A stretch of DNA of 64,000 nt. Source: a bacterium HR28. GTDB taxonomy: Bacteria; Chloroflexota; Chloroflexia; Thermomicrobiales; Thermomicrobiaceae. The notes beneath the pieces were generated by a model. That model did not search any database. It had not been told where the DNA came from and saw nothing but the letters and a program-made list of their open reading frames with translations. Positions 20,776 through 28,833 of the stretch are shown piece by piece. The stretch covers positions 1 to 64,000 of the forward strand of contig BEIE01000002.1 in the NCBI GenBank assembly GCA_002898255.1, written 5' to 3'. Both the position numbers and the translations under genes were made by a program. How positions within the stretch are numbered: the first letter of the stretch is position 1; each line of letters begins with the position of its first letter.

Positions 20776-22449
20776 ATGAGCGATCACACCGCTGGCGTCC
20801 GAGCGAGCCGTGGCCGGCAGATCGCTGAGGTGCTTGGTCGCCACGGGCTGGGCTACCTTGTGGGGATGCTTGGCCTTGAGCGCTTCGTTCCCTTTCACCA
20901 TGGCCTGCTCGGTCACCCCCGTCGTCTCGAGCCTTACACCCGCCCGGAGCACATCCGGATGGCGCTCGAGGACCTCGGTGCCGCTTGGATCAAGCTTGGT
21001 CAGATCCTCTCCACACGCGCCGATCTTCTCCCGCCGGAATACCAGGCCGAGCTGGCGAAGCTTCAAGATGCTGCTCCGCCGGTGCCGGTTGAAGCTGTGC
21101 GAGCAGTCATCGCGTCCGAGCTCGGTCGACCGCCAGAGGAGATATTCGCCAGCTTCGACCCAACGCCGCTGGCCGCCGCCTCGATTGGTCAGGCACACGC
21201 GGCGACCTTATTCGACGGCACTGAGGTAGTAGTCAAGGTGCGGCGGCCAGGGGTGGTGGAGCAGGTGGAGCAGGACCTCGAGCTCTTCCTGAACTTGGCA
21301 GCGGCGGCCAGCCGGCGCTGGGAACTTGCTGAAGAGTACGACCTCGTGGGCCTCGCCCAGGAATTTGCCCAGACCCTACGAGCCGAACTCGACTATCTCC
21401 GCGAGGGCCGGAATGCGGAGCGCTTCGCCCAGAACTTCGCTAGCGACCGGACGGTCCATATTCCGCGCGTCTTCTGGGAGACGACGACCTCCCGAGTGCT
21501 TACCTTAGAGCGGATTCGCGGGATCAAGATCAACGATTTGCCAGCCCTTGAGGCAGCTGGTGTGAACCGCTCGGCGCTGGCCGAACGTGTCGCCCGGATC
21601 CTGCTCAAGATGGTCTTCGAGGACGGGTTCTTCCATGCCGATCCTCACCCCGGTAACGTTTTTGTCGAGTCTGGCGGTCGAATCGGGTTGATCGACTTCG
21701 GAATGGTAGGCACCGTTGACGAGTCTACCCAGGAACGACTAACGGCGTTGCTGCTCGCGGTGACGAGTCAGGACCCTGATCGGCTCGTAGATGCCTTCCT
21801 CGACTTAGGTGTCGCCCGTCGTCGAGTCGATCGAACGAGCCTCCGTGAAGACCTCAGGCACCTCACCGCACGGTACTATGACCGCCCGCTCGGTGAGATC
21901 GCGGTTGGGCCACTGCTTACCGATGCCCTGGCGATTGTTCGTCGTCATCGCTTACACCTGCCTTCCAACCTGGCACTGCTTTTGAAGACGGTGATGATGG
22001 CCGAGGGACTGGCGGCCCAGCTCGACCCCGATTTCCGGCTGACGACTGTTCTTGTGCCCTACGCCGAGCGGCTGGTGTGGCGCCAGTATTCCCCGCGACG
22101 CTGGGTGCGTCGCCTGGGCACTGCTGGACTGGAAATGGCCGAACTTGGAGTCGAGCTGCCGCAACAACTGCGGCGCCTGATCCGGGAGTTAGAGCGGGGC
22201 GAGCTTCAGTTCGGCATGCGGCCGGAAGGATTCGAGCCACTGATGAGGCGCCTCGAGCGGCTGACCAACCGTTTGGTGCTTAGCATGCTTGCCTCGGCCT
22301 TCATCGTTGGCCTCGCGGTGCTGATGGCCACTTTCCATCCGCCTGGTGCTGAGCGTCTGGTTGGCCCTGCCTTTGGACTGGGCTTTGTCGCTGCGGCGCT
22401 CCTCGGGATTTACCTGGCCTGGACCATCCTCCGCTCAGGACGAGGCTAA
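20776..22449 (+). CDS. UbiB/ABC1/AarF-family atypical kinase
   Basis: 557 residues. Family motifs in order: KxGQ in AWIKLGQILSTRADLLP, the alanine-rich loop AAASIGQAHAA in place of a glycine-rich loop, VVVKVRRPGV with the ATP lysine, catalytic FFHADPHPGNVF and the metal motif LIDFGMVG. Two C-terminal hydrophobic segments (about 495-550) anchor it in the membrane. Members support biosynthesis or distribution of quinones and other isoprenoid lipids. ATG 20776 has CAGGAGG six bases upstream. It is the only rightward gene in the copper region and stands near the isoprenoid-reductase-like gene. Confidence 0.92.
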   Translation: MSDHTAGVRASRGRQIAEVLGRHGLGYLVGMLGLERFVPFHHGLLGHPRRLEPYTRPEHIRMALEDLGAAWIKLGQILSTRADLLPPEYQAELAKLQDAAPPVPVEAVRAVIASELGRPPEEIFASFDPTPLAAASIGQAHAATLFDGTEVVVKVRRPGVVEQVEQDLELFLNLAAAASRRWELAEEYDLVGLAQEFAQTLRAELDYLREGRNAERFAQNFASDRTVHIPRVFWETTTSRVLTLERIRGIKINDLPALEAAGVNRSALAERVARILLKMVFEDGFFHADPHPGNVFVESGGRIGLIDFGMVGTVDESTQERLTALLLAVTSQDPDRLVDAFLDLGVARRRVDRTSLREDLRHLTARYYDRPLGEIAVGPLLTDALAIVRRHRLHLPSNLALLLKTVMMAEGLAAQLDPDFRLTTVLVPYAERLVWRQYSPRRWVRRLGTAGLEMAELGVELPQQLRRLIRELERGELQFGMRPEGFEPLMRRLERLTNRLVLSMLASAFIVGLAVLMATFHPPGAERLVGPAFGLGFVAAALLGIYLAWTILRSGRG

Positions 22450-22520
22450 GATCTACTTGACCTGCCCCGGCGATCGCTTTTCGTCCTCGAGCCTGTGTCC
22501 CGCAGTGGTGTGTCCGGCAC

Positions 22521-22829
22521 TCAACGGTGTGCCCAGGTGTTGTACAGCGCGGCGATGGCCGCCGTCGTGAGCCACACCGCGGCAGGGAACGTGATCAACC
22601 CGATGACGAACTCGGCAGGGCGGAACCAGGTGCCCGCCGGGCGTAACGGCTCAAGTGACAGCCCATGCAGCCACGGCTGGAAGAACCAGACGAGCACACC
22701 AGGTGCGAGGGCACTCAGCACGGCGCAGATAAGGTACGCGGCCAGCGCCACCGTCGCGGCAGCGTTCGCCAGTGGTACCGTCGCTAGCCTTGCAGCCGTG
22801 CCCATAGCTTCACGGCTGACCGTGCTCAT
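22521..22829 (-). CDS. DUF5676-like small membrane protein
   Basis: 102 residues with two membrane segments (about 18-48 and 72-95). The central LRPAGTWFRPAEFVIGLITF and terminal ALYNTWAHR are the recognisable family features. Such proteins are often found beside heavy-metal resistance genes; the function is unknown. ATG 22829 has GGAGG six bases upstream. A perfect CTGA array lies 72 bases upstream, tying it to copA and the HMA operon. Confidence 0.75.
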   Translation of the reverse strand: MSTVSREAMGTAARLATVPLANAAATVALAAYLICAVLSALAPGVLVWFFQPWLHGLSLEPLRPAGTWFRPAEFVIGLITFPAAVWLTTAAIAALYNTWAHR

Positions 22830-22900
22830 GACTCACCTCCGGTGTCTCGTGGAGCCAAGAGGCTTCACTTCGATTGTCGAGAACAGATTAACCAGCATGC

Positions 22901-22938
22901 CTGAACACTCGCTGAGATGTACCTGAGGATTCGCTGAG
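22901..22938 (-). promoter_or_regulatory. CTGA array 3, upstream of the DUF5676-like gene
   Basis: Four units, CTGAA at 22901 and CTGAG at 22912, 22923 and 22934, separated by exactly six bases each. Same orientation towards the downstream gene as arrays 1 and 4. Confidence 0.75.
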
Positions 22939-23373
22939 CACTGTGTTCTGCCTCTCCAAGTTCCTCCTGACCGCTCGTCGGCTGGCTGCACCAGCACCCG
23001 GTGCGTCCTCGGCCATCAGTAGGCCAGTGAGCCGACAACGGTATTGCCGCTCCTGGCACCTCGCCGGCGGTGCAAAGCGAGGCCTCACATGCACGCCGCA
23101 CAATGGATCGCTCATCTGCCGTTGAGCGTCTGACTGTGCTGTAGGTGCCGCAATACCGGAAGAAGTGGCCCACTCGGCGCCGGCCTCGACCGACCCGCTG
23201 GGTAGCCCGCGAGGGTGCGAGCGCGGCTTTAGCACTACTCCGGCCGCCGTGGCGGTGGGACGAACCGAGTAGATCGAAATGGCGTCCGCATGATACTTCA
23301 TGCGGTCACGTATTGTCTTGAGTGAGCGGATTCGTGGCCCGGCCTTCTGCTCGTGTCACGCCATGCGTGTGCG
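22939..23373. other. Intergenic region, possible degraded gene
   Basis: About 430 bases. A minus-strand frame beginning near 23115 reads MSDPLCGVHV, reminiscent of the start of a YHS domain, but the second cysteine pair is missing and no ribosome site is seen. Nothing else is supported. Confidence 0.3.
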
Positions 23374-23727
23374 TCACGCGGTATCTCCTGCCTGACTGGA
23401 GCTGTCTGGAGTAGCCATTGCACCCGGGCTCACGTTCGCTGGCTGGGCTGTCGACGCGAAGAACAGGCCCGCCAGGATCCCGAACAGTGTCACGAGACCA
23501 ATGGCCTTGCCCGGCGGTCGCTGGCGGATCGGCGGCTCAGCGACTGTGAGCGACACTATCGAGGTGCCTACTCCGCCAGCCGCGACCAGGTTGCTACTGG
23601 CCACCACCGGTACCGGACCGATCACCCGCACAAGGCAAGTGTCCGGCGTCAGCGCGGTGGGCAGCCGGACTCGGGCGGTCAAGTCACCCACAGGCGTGGC
23701 TGGAGCGTCCCGTATTGCCCTGGTCAA
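23374..23727 (-). CDS. Hypothetical protein with beta-rich domain and C-terminal membrane helix
   Basis: 117 residues from a TTG at 23727, 12 bases after the YHS gene stop. Residues 10-65 look like a small beta-sandwich (DLTARVRLPTALTPDTCLVR, later GTSIVSLTVAEPP), and a membrane helix follows (AIGLVTLFGILAGLFFA). No ribosome site is visible, so it could be the remnant of a larger gene or a coupled short gene. No family is recognised. Confidence 0.35.
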   Translation of the reverse strand: MTRAIRDAPATPVGDLTARVRLPTALTPDTCLVRVIGPVPVVASSNLVAAGGVGTSIVSLTVAEPPIRQRPPGKAIGLVTLFGILAGLFFASTAQPANVSPGAMATPDSSSQAGDTA

Positions 23728-23739
23728 GCAAGAGGCCAG

Positions 23740-23892
23740 CTACGAGACGTACTTCTGCGGATCCTTTTCGAAGGCTGCCTTGCAACCCGGCGAGCAGAAG
23801 TAGTAAGTCTTCCCCTGGTACTCTGTCTTCCCCGCTGCCTGCTGAACCTCGATCTCCATCCCGCAAACGGGATCTTTTACCTTCTCGGCCAT
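23740..23892 (-). CDS. Small YHS-domain metal-binding protein
   Basis: 50 residues, a stand-alone YHS domain: MAEKVKDPVCGMEIEV at the N-terminus and TYYFCSPGCKAAFEKDPQKY at the C-terminus, so both cysteine pairs are present. YHS proteins bind copper or related soft metals and often accompany CopA-type ATPases; the same domain is fused to the N-terminus of CopA here. ATG 23892 has AGGAGG about eight bases upstream. No CTGA array precedes it. Confidence 0.88.
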   Translation of the reverse strand: MAEKVKDPVCGMEIEVQQAAGKTEYQGKTYYFCSPGCKAAFEKDPQKYVS

Positions 23893-24325
23893 CGGGTCTT
23901 CCTCCTTCGTGAAGGGCGTTCTTCGAGTGTGCGACCATCAACGGTTCACGTTCGGTACGCTCAGAGGCATTGTCGTGGCTCTGCCTATTGGACCCCCGAA
24001 TCGGACGAGTTCCGTATAGACACGTGGACGCTGAACAAGAGCGTGCCGGTGCCATGTCGCACAGGATAGAGCTCTGGAATCATCAGCCATAGGCGCCAGA
24101 TCGATCTGGTGTGGGCTAACCACCGGCCAATCGCGTGGAGCGGGCGCACCGAGTTGGTCATCCGGGGTGAGCCAGGTCGGCAGCCTGCCGCCCAGGCTCT
24201 GCGTGCACCGAGTGAGAGACCGGTCACAAGCCCCACCAGCACGGCTGTTGTGGCAGCGTGCGAAAAGGCCCGGATAAGGAAGCGGTGAACGCGGAGCGAT
24301 CACGCCTTGCCCCAATCAGTCGCTC
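23893..24325. other. Intergenic region, no gene supported
   Basis: About 430 bases upstream of the YHS gene. A minus-strand stretch near 24243-24160 encodes a hydrophobic run (TTAVLVGLVTGLSLG) without a ribosome site and may be a decayed membrane-protein gene. The YHS promoter should lie here. Confidence 0.3.
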
Positions 24326-24883
24326 CTACTGGCAGCTCCCCCCAGCGGGGTTGGCGCGTAGATGGCGCCGTGCCTGGCGTACCAGCCGTAAACTCAGCGC
24401 GATGCCGATCAGGTTTACCACAATACCCAGGCCCATCAGCGGAACCCGCCATTCAGCCAGAAAGCTGGCCGCACCAGTGACTGCTGAAAGTCCCAAGATG
24501 GGAAGGACGTCGGTTGCGTGATGCACGCAGCAGGCGACCATCGCGACGGTGGAGGTTCCGGTCCCAACGCCGGTGGTGGCCCCAGCCACTGCACTTGGCG
24601 CTCGGGACAGGCCGCGTAGATAAGCGTAGAGGCCAACTTGCGTGCCAAAGCCGGCAGCGAGTGCCGCGACGAAGGGCCAGTCGGTGGCAAGCAGCTCCAA
24701 CACGTGGTCAAGCGACCGTGAGGCGCCGCCGACGATAGCGACGTAGAGGAGCAGGAGCGCCGTCGCACCTATCAGCCCCCAGACCACCGCAGGTACTCGC
24801 CTGCTGATCGCAAACACCTTCCGGCTTGGTAGCTGGGTGGTCGGCTTTGCTGTCTCGGACCCCGTTCTGAGTCTAGCCCGCAC
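24326..24883 (-). CDS. Integral membrane protein of the copper operon
   Basis: 185 residues with four or five membrane segments. The most distinctive part is VAMVACCVHHATDVLPILGLS, where CC-x-HH sits at the start of a helix and could bind a soft metal. It starts with GTG at 24883 behind AGGGGGAGACA, nine bases after the lipoprotein stop, so it is the third gene of an operon with the HMA protein. I do not recognise the family with certainty; a role in copper transport or sensing is inference. Confidence 0.72.
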   Translation of the reverse strand: MRARLRTGSETAKPTTQLPSRKVFAISRRVPAVVWGLIGATALLLLYVAIVGGASRSLDHVLELLATDWPFVAALAAGFGTQVGLYAYLRGLSRAPSAVAGATTGVGTGTSTVAMVACCVHHATDVLPILGLSAVTGAASFLAEWRVPLMGLGIVVNLIGIALSLRLVRQARRHLRANPAGGSCQ

Positions 24884-24892
24884 TGTCTCCCC

Positions 24893-25387
24893 CTATCGTT
24901 GGAACTCAAAGCTAAGTGTGCGCTCAGCTACACCGGCCAGATTCCGTACTACCAGCGTCACGCGCTCTTGGTTGGTGTCGGAAGACAGGGCCGGAAAGCG
25001 CACCACACCAGACCGATGGTGACTATCTCGTCGCTCGTCCTGCCAGCTGCTCACTGCCACCTCGGTGCCACGCTCGTCGCGGAGAGTCACATTTGTGGCG
25101 ACGTCAAAGGACGTGAGATCGACCGAATGAGTGTCGAGTGTCAGCTTAATGGCGATCGTACCATCTGCCTGCCGACCAAGCCACGTCGCTTCGACTGTAA
25201 CCCCACCAGCTCCGCTATCGCGCACCGTCGATTTGATCGGGCGAGCGACATCGTTTGTGGAGCTGGGGGATTGCGTTGGTATCGCTGTTAGCCTCGCTTC
25301 GGATGCGGTATCGGCGCCTGCCTGGCAAGCTGCCAGCAACAGAATTACGGTTGTCGCGAGGTACAGTGCCACCTGAGGGAGACGCAT
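24893..25387 (-). CDS. Secreted lipoprotein, function unknown
   Basis: 164 residues. Signal peptide with lipobox LLAAC, a Ser/Thr-rich linker, then a beta-rich domain of about 110 residues (VTVEATWLGRQADGTIAIKL, later ATNVTLRDERG and ERVTLVVRNLAG). ATG 25387 is placed five bases after GGAGG; a GTG two codons earlier is less well spaced. Second gene of the HMA-led operon. No metal-binding motif is obvious. Confidence 0.72.
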   Translation of the reverse strand: MRLPQVALYLATTVILLLAACQAGADTASEARLTAIPTQSPSSTNDVARPIKSTVRDSGAGGVTVEATWLGRQADGTIAIKLTLDTHSVDLTSFDVATNVTLRDERGTEVAVSSWQDERRDSHHRSGVVRFPALSSDTNQERVTLVVRNLAGVAERTLSFEFQR

Positions 25388-25469
25388 TTTCACCTCCTGT
25401 GACGAGCGCCCTAGTCACAGGCCAATCGATTGCCGCTCCCACTGGCACGCCCGTAGCCTGTAGAGAGCC

Positions 25470-25700
25470 TCATCGGACCATCGGCTCGCTGGCTCGAAAG
25501 CCGACGCTTTCGACCGCGGCCGCTAATTGCTCCCAGCTCAGCCGCGACGGGTCGTACTCGATATAGGCCATCTCCGTCGCTGGGTTGACATACACGCGCA
25601 CGACGCCAGGCAGCTTTGCTAAGGCACGCTCTACAACGAGGGCGCCGCCACCTCCGCAACTCAACCCGGAGATTGCCATTGTCAACCGTGCGGTGCTCAT
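25470..25700 (-). CDS. HMA-domain protein lacking the usual CxxC
   Basis: 76 residues, a single ferredoxin-like HMA fold (LAKLPGVVRVYVNPATEMAY, then SWEQLAAAVESVGFRA), the length of a CopZ copper chaperone. The metal loop reads GLSCGGGGA, with only one cysteine where chaperones have C-x-x-C. It may bind copper as a dimer, use glutathione, or have lost transport function. ATG 25700 has AAGGAGGG upstream and a CTGA array 39 bases upstream. Confidence 0.85.
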   Translation of the reverse strand: MSTARLTMAISGLSCGGGGALVVERALAKLPGVVRVYVNPATEMAYIEYDPSRLSWEQLAAAVESVGFRASEPMVR

Positions 25701-25738
25701 GCTGCCCTCCTTGTCGTAACAGAGTCTAGGCCGGCCTG

Positions 25739-25776
25739 CTGAAGCGTCCCTGAAGGGAAGCTGAGAAAATCCTGAG
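25739..25776 (-). promoter_or_regulatory. CTGA array 4, upstream of the HMA-protein operon
   Basis: CTGAA at 25739 and 25750, CTGAG at 25761 and 25772, each followed by six other bases. It lies in the 82-base gap between the histidine kinase gene and the HMA gene, giving the latter its own promoter. Confidence 0.78.
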
Positions 25777-25782
25777 GAATGT

Positions 25783-27210
25783 TCAAGGGCCGAGAGGCAG
25801 CCGAACGCTGACCGTGGTGCCGACTCCCAGGCTGCTCTCGATCGTGATCTGGCCGTCGTGTTGCTCGACGATCCATCGGGCGATTGCGAGCCCAAGGCCG
25901 GAGCCGGCAGGGTCCCGACTCCGCGCGGGATCCGCACGGTAGAAGCGATCGAAGACATGCGGAAGATCCTCCGGCGCGATCCCAATTCCAGTGTCGTGCA
26001 CCAGGATCTCGGCGTGGGTACTGCTGCGCCGCAGCTCGAGAGTGATGCGTCCCCCGTCCGGGGTGTACTTAATTGCATTGTCCAGGAGAATGAGTGCGAG
26101 CTGCTTAATCCGATCTGGGTCACCAGTGATCATCGCCGGCTCCAGCCGGGTAATCTCGAGCCGCTGACCACGGGCCAGCTGACGCGCTTCAGCGAAGGCT
26201 TCCAGGAGCAGCCGATCCAATTCCATACGCCAACGGCGTAGCGGGAGGCCAGCATCGGCCCGCGCGAGTACCAGCAGATCCGCTACCAGCCGGGCTAGCC
26301 GGCTTGCCTCGCGGCTCGCTTCAGCGATTGCTATATCCCGCTCGGTGGCCGGTAGATCCGGATGCCGGCGCACGAACTCCAGGTTAGCTTGGATAGCCGT
26401 CAAGGGTGCGCGCAGCTCGTGCGAGGCGTCGGCTACAAACCGTTGCTGCGCCTGGTAGGCCTGGTGAAGACTTGCCAGCATGGTGTTGAGCGTTGCTGCG
26501 AGCCGACCGAGCTCGTCACGACGTTGAGGGTCAGGCACGCGACGAGCAAAGTCGCGTGAGCGGGCGATTGCGTCCGCGGTCTCGGTGAGCGTCGCAACCG
26601 GACGAATGGCGTGTCCAGCTAACAGGTAGCTGGCTAGCAAAGCGCCCATGGTACCGAGGCCCGCCAGCAGCGGCACAAGGTGACGGAAGAGTCTTGTTGC
26701 GGTGTCGACGCGATCGAGCGACGTGGCCGCGAGCAACGCCCGTCCATCACGCAGCGGTAGAGCGTAGAGGCGCCAGCGTGTACCACTCGGACCGATCGCG
26801 ACCCCTAGTACCCCGGGTTCTGGGTGGCTTGGCATAAAAGAAGGAACCAAGCCCACAAGTGGGTCGAATGGTGGGACTGAGGGACCGGCCAAAAGAGTCC
26901 ACGGTACGGCTTCCGGGGCAAGCGCAGCATTTGGGGAGGCTGCTACAAGCCGACCGTCTGCATCGTAGACGCGCAGCACGAGGCCCGGGGCAGGCGGAGT
27001 AGTGACAATGCTGGTACCAGTGGATGCGCTCGAGGCCTCAACCTCTTGGGCTACGTGCTGTGTGGCGCTGACAAGTGTGTGATCGAGGTCGTCGTAGTGA
27101 CCGCGGGTGTGCAACGCATAGGTGAGCAGCATCACCAGCACAAGCATCAGGCCGGCAAGCAGGCCATACCAGAGGGCAAGGCGCAGCCGGAGAGACATGG
27201 TTCGCCTCAC
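25783..27210 (-). CDS. Sensor histidine kinase
   Basis: 475 residues. Two membrane helices (about 8-30 and 180-205) flank an extracytoplasmic sensor domain of about 150 residues rich in proline. Then HAMP (residues 205-255), HisKA with VADASHELRAPLTAI (phosphorylated His), and HATPase with N-box LALILLDNAIKYTP, DTGIGI and GSGLGLAIA. It starts at GTG 27210 overlapping the regulator stop as GTGA; an ATG four codons later is also possible. The sensor domain has few Met/His residues, so copper as signal is inferred from gene context only. Confidence 0.93.
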   Translation of the reverse strand: MRRTMSLRLRLALWYGLLAGLMLVLVMLLTYALHTRGHYDDLDHTLVSATQHVAQEVEASSASTGTSIVTTPPAPGLVLRVYDADGRLVAASPNAALAPEAVPWTLLAGPSVPPFDPLVGLVPSFMPSHPEPGVLGVAIGPSGTRWRLYALPLRDGRALLAATSLDRVDTATRLFRHLVPLLAGLGTMGALLASYLLAGHAIRPVATLTETADAIARSRDFARRVPDPQRRDELGRLAATLNTMLASLHQAYQAQQRFVADASHELRAPLTAIQANLEFVRRHPDLPATERDIAIAEASREASRLARLVADLLVLARADAGLPLRRWRMELDRLLLEAFAEARQLARGQRLEITRLEPAMITGDPDRIKQLALILLDNAIKYTPDGGRITLELRRSSTHAEILVHDTGIGIAPEDLPHVFDRFYRADPARSRDPAGSGLGLAIARWIVEQHDGQITIESSLGVGTTVSVRLPLGP

Positions 27211-27881
27211 TCCTCGCGGAGAACATACCCGGTTCCGCGCAACGTATGGATGAGCCGCGGTTCCCCGTTGGCCTCAAGTTTTTGACGGAGCTGCTTAACG
27301 TAGACCTCCAGTACATTCGTGTTGCCGCCGAAGTCGTAGCCCCAGACCCGCTCCATAAGGAACTCCTTAGGCAGTACGCGCCGCGGATGCCGGAGAAACT
27401 GCAGGAGAAGGTTGTACTCGGTGGTTGTGAGATCGATCTCCCGGTCTCCACGACGCGCCCGTCTAGTACCAGTATCAAGGCTCAAGTCGGCGAATCGCAG
27501 GACTGGCGGGTGTTCAGCCTCGTGGCGACGAAGCAGTGCTCGTATCCGCGCCAACAGTACCTCGAAGGTAAACGGTTTGACGACGTAGTCATCAGCTCCC
27601 TCTTCGAGTCCCTGCACCTGGTCCAGCGGGGAGTCTTTGGCCGTCAGCATAAGGATCGGAAGGTGCGGATCGGCCGCGCGCAGTCGCCGTAACACCTCGA
27701 GGCCATCCATGCCTGGCAGCATGATGTCGAGAATGACCAGATCTGGAGTCTGGGTACGGGCGAGGGCAAGTGCTTCGGTTCCAGAGCTGGCTGTGTCGAC
27801 GACAAAACCCTCGTAAGCGAGACTTCGCTTGAGGACGCTGGTCACGGCCGGGTCATCATCGACCACAAGGATGCGCCGCAT
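27207..27881 (-). CDS. OmpR/PhoB-family response regulator
   Basis: 224 residues. Receiver domain with acidic pocket (ILVVDDDPAV), phosphoacceptor Asp in LVILDIMLPGMDG, Thr/Lys switch residues (MLTAKDS, VVKPFTFEVL), then a winged helix ending in TNVLEVYVKQLRQKLE and LIHTLRGTGYVL. The stop is coupled to the kinase, and the start (27881) lies one base after the stop of the HTH-NosL regulator. It is the best candidate to bind the phased CTGA arrays. Confidence 0.94.
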   Translation of the reverse strand: MRRILVVDDDPAVTSVLKRSLAYEGFVVDTASSGTEALALARTQTPDLVILDIMLPGMDGLEVLRRLRAADPHLPILMLTAKDSPLDQVQGLEEGADDYVVKPFTFEVLLARIRALLRRHEAEHPPVLRFADLSLDTGTRRARRGDREIDLTTTEYNLLLQFLRHPRRVLPKEFLMERVWGYDFGGNTNVLEVYVKQLRQKLEANGEPRLIHTLRGTGYVLREE

Positions 27882-27882
27882 G

Positions 27883-28461
27883 CTACTCGCCCTTTCCGCT
27901 CGCCAGTCCCATTGCCTCAAGCCACTCGACCGCTTGCTGGAAAGTGGCCAGGCGCCCACCGAAACCAGCCTGGAAGCGCACTGCATCCTCACGCCGAGCG
28001 AAGGCCAGCAAGCTGGGTGCACAGCACGGCGTAGCGGTGCTCTCGACCACATAGACAGCCGCGCGTGCATTCACTGGTTGGCGGGTCACAAAGTCAAAGG
28101 TGACCGCTGACTGTACCTGTGCACCCAAGCGCCGGACAAGCAACAGGCCACAGTGTGGACAACAAGCGACAGCTCGAGTGCCGTCTCTTGTGTGAACGGT
28201 AAAGTCGAGCCGCTTCTCCGGCAAGGTGCCGCAAATGGTACAGTGCGGTTGCACTGCGAGCGACTCAACGGCAACTGCCCCGCCGAAAACCTTGCGCACA
28301 AGGCCCTCCGCTGCGAGCCGGTCGAGGTCTCGATGAATCGTCATTTCTGAGACGCCGAGGCGCCTGGCAAGATCAGCAATGCGAACTGCACCGTGAGTGC
28401 GTACTTCATCGAGAATTTGTTTTCGGCGCTGTGCGGCTAGCAGTGTCACGTGCATACCCAT
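27883..28461 (-). CDS. DeoR-type HTH regulator fused to a NosL-like domain
   Basis: 192 residues. An N-terminal DeoR-type helix-turn-helix (RRKQILDEVRTHGAVRIADL, then RRLGVSEMTIHRDLDRLAAEG) is followed by a cysteine-rich centre (CTICG, later CCPHCG) and a C-terminal part resembling NosL copper chaperones (NARAAVYVVESTATPCCAPS, then LLAFARREDAVRFQAGFGG). The usual sugar-phosphate sensor domain is absent, so it may sense copper directly. Starts at 28461 and 28455 are both possible. A strong inverted repeat lies immediately upstream, suggesting autoregulation of this three-gene operon with the kinase pair. Confidence 0.78.
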   Translation of the reverse strand: MGMHVTLLAAQRRKQILDEVRTHGAVRIADLARRLGVSEMTIHRDLDRLAAEGLVRKVFGGAVAVESLAVQPHCTICGTLPEKRLDFTVHTRDGTRAVACCPHCGLLLVRRLGAQVQSAVTFDFVTRQPVNARAAVYVVESTATPCCAPSLLAFARREDAVRFQAGFGGRLATFQQAVEWLEAMGLASGKGE

Positions 28462-28469
28462 ACCAGCTC

Positions 28470-28504
28470 TGTGATAATCTGTGACCCTTTGACAGACTAT
28501 CACA
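28470..28504. promoter_or_regulatory. Inverted repeat, putative operator of the HTH-NosL regulator
   Basis: TGTGATAATCTGT and ACAGACTATCACA form 13-base arms around a 9-base centre; 11 of 13 positions pair (TGTGATA and CTGT match their partners). It begins 9 bases upstream of the start codon. DeoR-type repressors bind such sites; which protein binds here is inference. Confidence 0.7.
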
Positions 28505-28833
28505 TCTTCCCACGCGGTACAAGCCGCAGTACCCCACTGCTTCCAGGTGCCATCCTCTCCGGGCAAGTAGGACGCTCTTCGAGGATGGTGTGAGATGCGG
28601 CATTCAGTGGCTGACGTCGGTTCAGTAGCCGAAGGGCGTCTGGTTTTTTGTAGCGGGCTGTGGCATCCCGTTGGTGTTGGCCATACTGACATCCAGTGCT
28701 CAGGAGAATGCGGCGAATGGCGAGTCGTTGCACCACGGGCACGGACCGGAAAGCGATCTCGCCGCTACTGAGAGCTGTGACCGTACGTAAGAGAGGATTC
28801 TGTCGATCGGCTGAGACCTCAGGGAGGACAATG
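28505..28833. other. Divergent intergenic region between copper and hydrogenase-maturation operons
   Basis: About 330 bases without a supported gene. It must contain promoters for the leftward regulator operon and the rightward hyp operon. No clear -35/-10 pair was identified. Confidence 0.4.

Noticed and set aside
22939-23115. Minus-strand frame reading MSDPLCGVHV, possible YHS domain
   Set aside because: Only the first CG motif fits. The second cysteine pair, length and ribosome site are missing. At best a decayed copy of the neighbouring YHS gene.
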